Source of the DNA: Cheilinus undulatus
Taxonomy: Eukaryota; Chordata; Actinopteri; Labriformes; Labridae
DNA length: 64,000 bases
Direction: 5' to 3'
Assembly: GCF_018320785.1 (NCBI RefSeq)
Contig: NC_054881.1
Coordinates: forward strand, 15,624,275-15,688,274
Part shown: positions 61,564 through 64,000 of the stretch, in pieces
How positions within the stretch are numbered: the stretch's first letter is position 1
How the letters are laid out: each line of letters opens with the position of its first letter
The notes under the pieces: generated by a model
The model's input: only the letters and a program-made list of their open reading frames with translations
What the model was told of the DNA's origin: nothing
The model's database searches: none
Translations under genes and position numbers: made by a program

Positions 61564-63132
61564 TCAAATATTCCAGTCAAAGTCTGTTCTGTCTTGTACT
61601 GGTTTCCTTTTCCTCTTAGGTCCCCCACCTGTTCGTGGTGGGGGTTCCCTGTATTCCTCTCCTGAGCCTGTGTCCAGATTGTCCTGGTTGTCCCTCCAGC
61701 TGTCAGGGACGGAGGGAAAGTCCTCCCCTGGAGAGTGCATCGGCCGACCGTACACCTTACTCTGCAGGTCAGCGATGTCGTTTCGGATGTCTGCCATCAG
61801 CAGGAGCAAGAAGTCAAAGGATCCTGGAGGACCCTGAGGGTGGAGTACAACCAAAATTATGGTATATCTACTTCACTATCTTCTTAATAATTAGTGAAAA
61901 TCTAATGCACAGTGTGGGATCCACTAAATAAAGCCTCAGCTTGACACTAACTATTCCCTTCCATGCCAAAAATCCACATGACCACTAGGTAGAAGTTTAA
62001 ATGTTTAATTAATCAAGAAATAAACAAATAACCTGATACAGTACAAGCATCCTTTCCCCCAAATTAAAGAAAAGAAAGAGTAAAAAAGAGAAGTCAAAAG
62101 TCTGCATGGTTTTACTTTCTAAGAGAAATCCAATTGGTAAGGGTAATCCACCCTCTGCCCAAATGGTGCTGGCCCCTTAGTTTAGAAAAAATATATGCCT
62201 TCACTAAACAAACAAAAAAACATGTAAGGGCTTTTTACTGACTAAAACTGGACAAACAGGTTTGAGTTTTCATTGACTATATCTAAAACTATTAAGATAA
62301 AAAATAACAAAAATGCGATTTAAACTAGAAGTAACTTTGACCTACAGACAAAGACTTAAGACTGGCTCAAAGTCACAGAGCTCTACTTAAACATCCTTCA
62401 TCATTTGAGGATAAAAATAAATAGTAAATTATAATGTTAAAATAATAATTTTTTCTTGTTTACTGTCATTCACTTTTGGGATTGTTTCACCCAAATGGGG
62501 GCAATGCAATGATCTACTTTGAAGTGACCTTTGTACATATCTATCCGATCCATCTAAATGTAAGCTTAACCTACTTACCTACTCCAAATATCAGCTGCTA
62601 CCATTTCAGTTCCTAAATACCATAAATACTGTAAATCAGTTAAAAAAGGAATTGATTGTTTACTGCATGCTAAGTACACGAATTGCACTAAGCCTCCTTC
62701 AAAAGACCTCCCTTAACATTGTCTCTTATTCTAAAAGACAATGTTTCTCATATATTATAGTCCTTCTGTTCTCTTCTCAGTCTTTAATTTATTCAGAAGC
62801 CTAGAGGAGATTTTTAGTGAAATCTCCTGCTTATCTTTGGACTGTCCAGCATTGTTCATTGCTACCGAGCTTCTTTTAGGATTTGTTACTGCTAACATCA
62901 TCAGTGTTTATCTAAGAAGATACTGCTTACTTTTTGCTGGATACTTTTTACTTTGTGTTTGACAGTTTTCCTAACTGTGTCCTTAAATGTCCAAAGTCCA
63001 CAGTGGTCTGTTTTCACACTCATGCTTCACCTTATCCGTATTGTTCTGGATAATGGTAACAAGTTACAACAGAGAGGTATCAGTGTAGGGTCTTACTGGT
63101 GGTCCGACAGGCCCAGGAGCTCCCCTATCCCC
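61564..63132 (-). CDS. ccbe1: CCBE1, last two coding exons (5' partial)
   Basis: Two exons are in the window: 63097-63132 (36 bases, in-frame collagen GDRGAPGPVGPP) and the terminal exon 61564-61833, encoding 89 residues plus TGA. Both junctions are phase 0. The last exon completes the collagen repeat (GPPGSFDF), then reads LLLLMADIRNDIADLQSKVY, a CCBE1-specific segment, followed by a variable Pro-rich, basic tail (GGPKRKRKPVQ). CCBE1 is a secreted matrix protein with calcium-binding EGF and collagen domains; it helps ADAMTS3 process VEGF-C and is needed for lymphatic development. The EGF and other collagen exons lie to the right of the window. Gene identity is supported by synteny. Confidence 0.92.
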
Positions 63133-64000
63133 CTGAGGGAACAAAACAAATATTTAGCTTAGATGAATTACAGTGGGGTGAAAAGTATGAGAAGAATTCA
63201 TACAATAGTAAGGGAGCTGCAGAAAGGAAGCAAGCACATTAACGTGATTAGTGGATTATTACGATCAGATCTTGATTTATAGCTTCAGTGGGTCACATAC
63301 ATAGTTAAATAATTGGGGATGATGCTCTTTGGCCTTCTTCTCATGAGTATGGCCCTTGGATTGAGCTTAGCATTAAAACTGAAAGCTGATGATAACAGCA
63401 AGCCTGTTAGTTTAAAAACACACCAAGTGGTCACCTCTAATCCTTTAAAATAAAGACAGGCAGTGTAACACCTCTATTTATCTACGCACGTTGCAAAATG
63501 TAACAACACAAATACCAGGAATAAAAATCACATCAGTATATACTTTAATTCAAGTGGAATGCAGAATACAATGAATGCAGGTCAATTTTGAAAAGTTTTT
63601 ACTATTAATCCTCTTGCACTGCACATCACTGGAAACACGTAGGCAGGCTACTGTAGTTTACGTCTTGTCAAGTCATGTCATGACTCAAACTTCAACTTCA
63701 TATCAAATATTCATGCATGTTAACGGTGTGTCACATCCTCATTACTTCACTTCACAATTCCAGTGAAAATAAAGGTAATAGAAGCAGTGTGATAAGCCCA
63801 AACTATCTTTATATTTTTAAAAGAACATTTTAAAAATGTCAGTAAGAAAATTTTAAATCTGTATCAATTCAATTAAACTATTTCTCATCCTAAATCCCCT
63901 TTACTAACATTTAAAGAAACCTTCTTGTCAATAACACATTTTCTTAAAACTGCAGGGTATATTTGTCTGAAATCGTTTTGCGGTTTGGTTTTTAATATGG
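63133..64000 (-). other. ccbe1 intron, continuing beyond the window
   Basis: No Gly-X-Y coding block with splice signals is seen on the minus strand between the 36-base exon and the window edge, nor any named repeat. This is taken as intron. Confidence 0.6.

Noticed and set aside
1-64000. Operons, ribosome binding sites, riboswitches, CRISPR arrays, phage or plasmid features
   Set aside because: The window is eukaryotic nuclear DNA with spliced vertebrate genes; no such signals were seen.

Overview
This window is vertebrate nuclear DNA, almost certainly from a spiny-rayed (percomorph-type) teleost fish. The coding signal is four multi-exon genes with GT-AG introns. The rest is AT-rich non-coding DNA carrying fish-type repeats: Tc1-like transposons, hAT- and TTAA-class MITEs, L2-type and other LINE fragments, tRNA-derived SINEs and microsatellites. 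There are no operons, CRISPR arrays or other prokaryotic features. The species cannot be named from the sequence alone.

All four genes lie on the minus strand. From left to right they are a retinal homeobox gene (rx3/rax family, 3 exons, 5679-8260), complexin 4 (cplx4, 3 exons, 13496-21612), the ER-to-Golgi cargo lectin ERGIC-53 (lman1, 13 exons, 25601-49045) and the last two coding exons of ccbe1 (61564-63132, continuing beyond the right edge). I placed every splice junction of the first three genes by hand. Phases join without a frame break, giving predicted proteins of 315, 159 and 517 residues. Human 18q21 has the same order and relative orientation (RAX-CPLX4-LMAN1-CCBE1), so this is an old conserved block.

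Layout: 1-5678 is the flank downstream of rx3, with a rearranged Tc1-like remnant and a long inverted repeat. 8261-13495 separates rx3 from cplx4 and holds an Otx/Sox-site cluster resembling a known Rax enhancer, plus a Tc1-like element with a nested retroelement. 13724-21448 is cplx4 intron. 21613-25600 holds the cplx4 upstream region, a tandem repeat, a MITE and an L2-type LINE. 25638-48825 is lman1, whose large introns carry SINEs, MITEs and a candidate conserved non-coding element. 49046-61563 is the lman1-ccbe1 interval, with a LINE fragment, an unrecognised two-exon pseudogene and a long unique stretch that looks like developmental regulatory DNA.

The genes do not share a pathway. Rx3 is an eye-field transcription factor, complexin 4 acts at retinal ribbon synapses, LMAN1 is a housekeeping secretory receptor and CCBE1 is a secreted lymphangiogenesis factor. 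A plausible reason they stay linked is shared regulatory DNA, with rx3 and/or ccbe1 controlled by elements lying in or beyond bystander genes. Candidate enhancers and a convergent pair of CTCF-like motifs fit this, but it is inference from one sequence and needs cross-species alignment.
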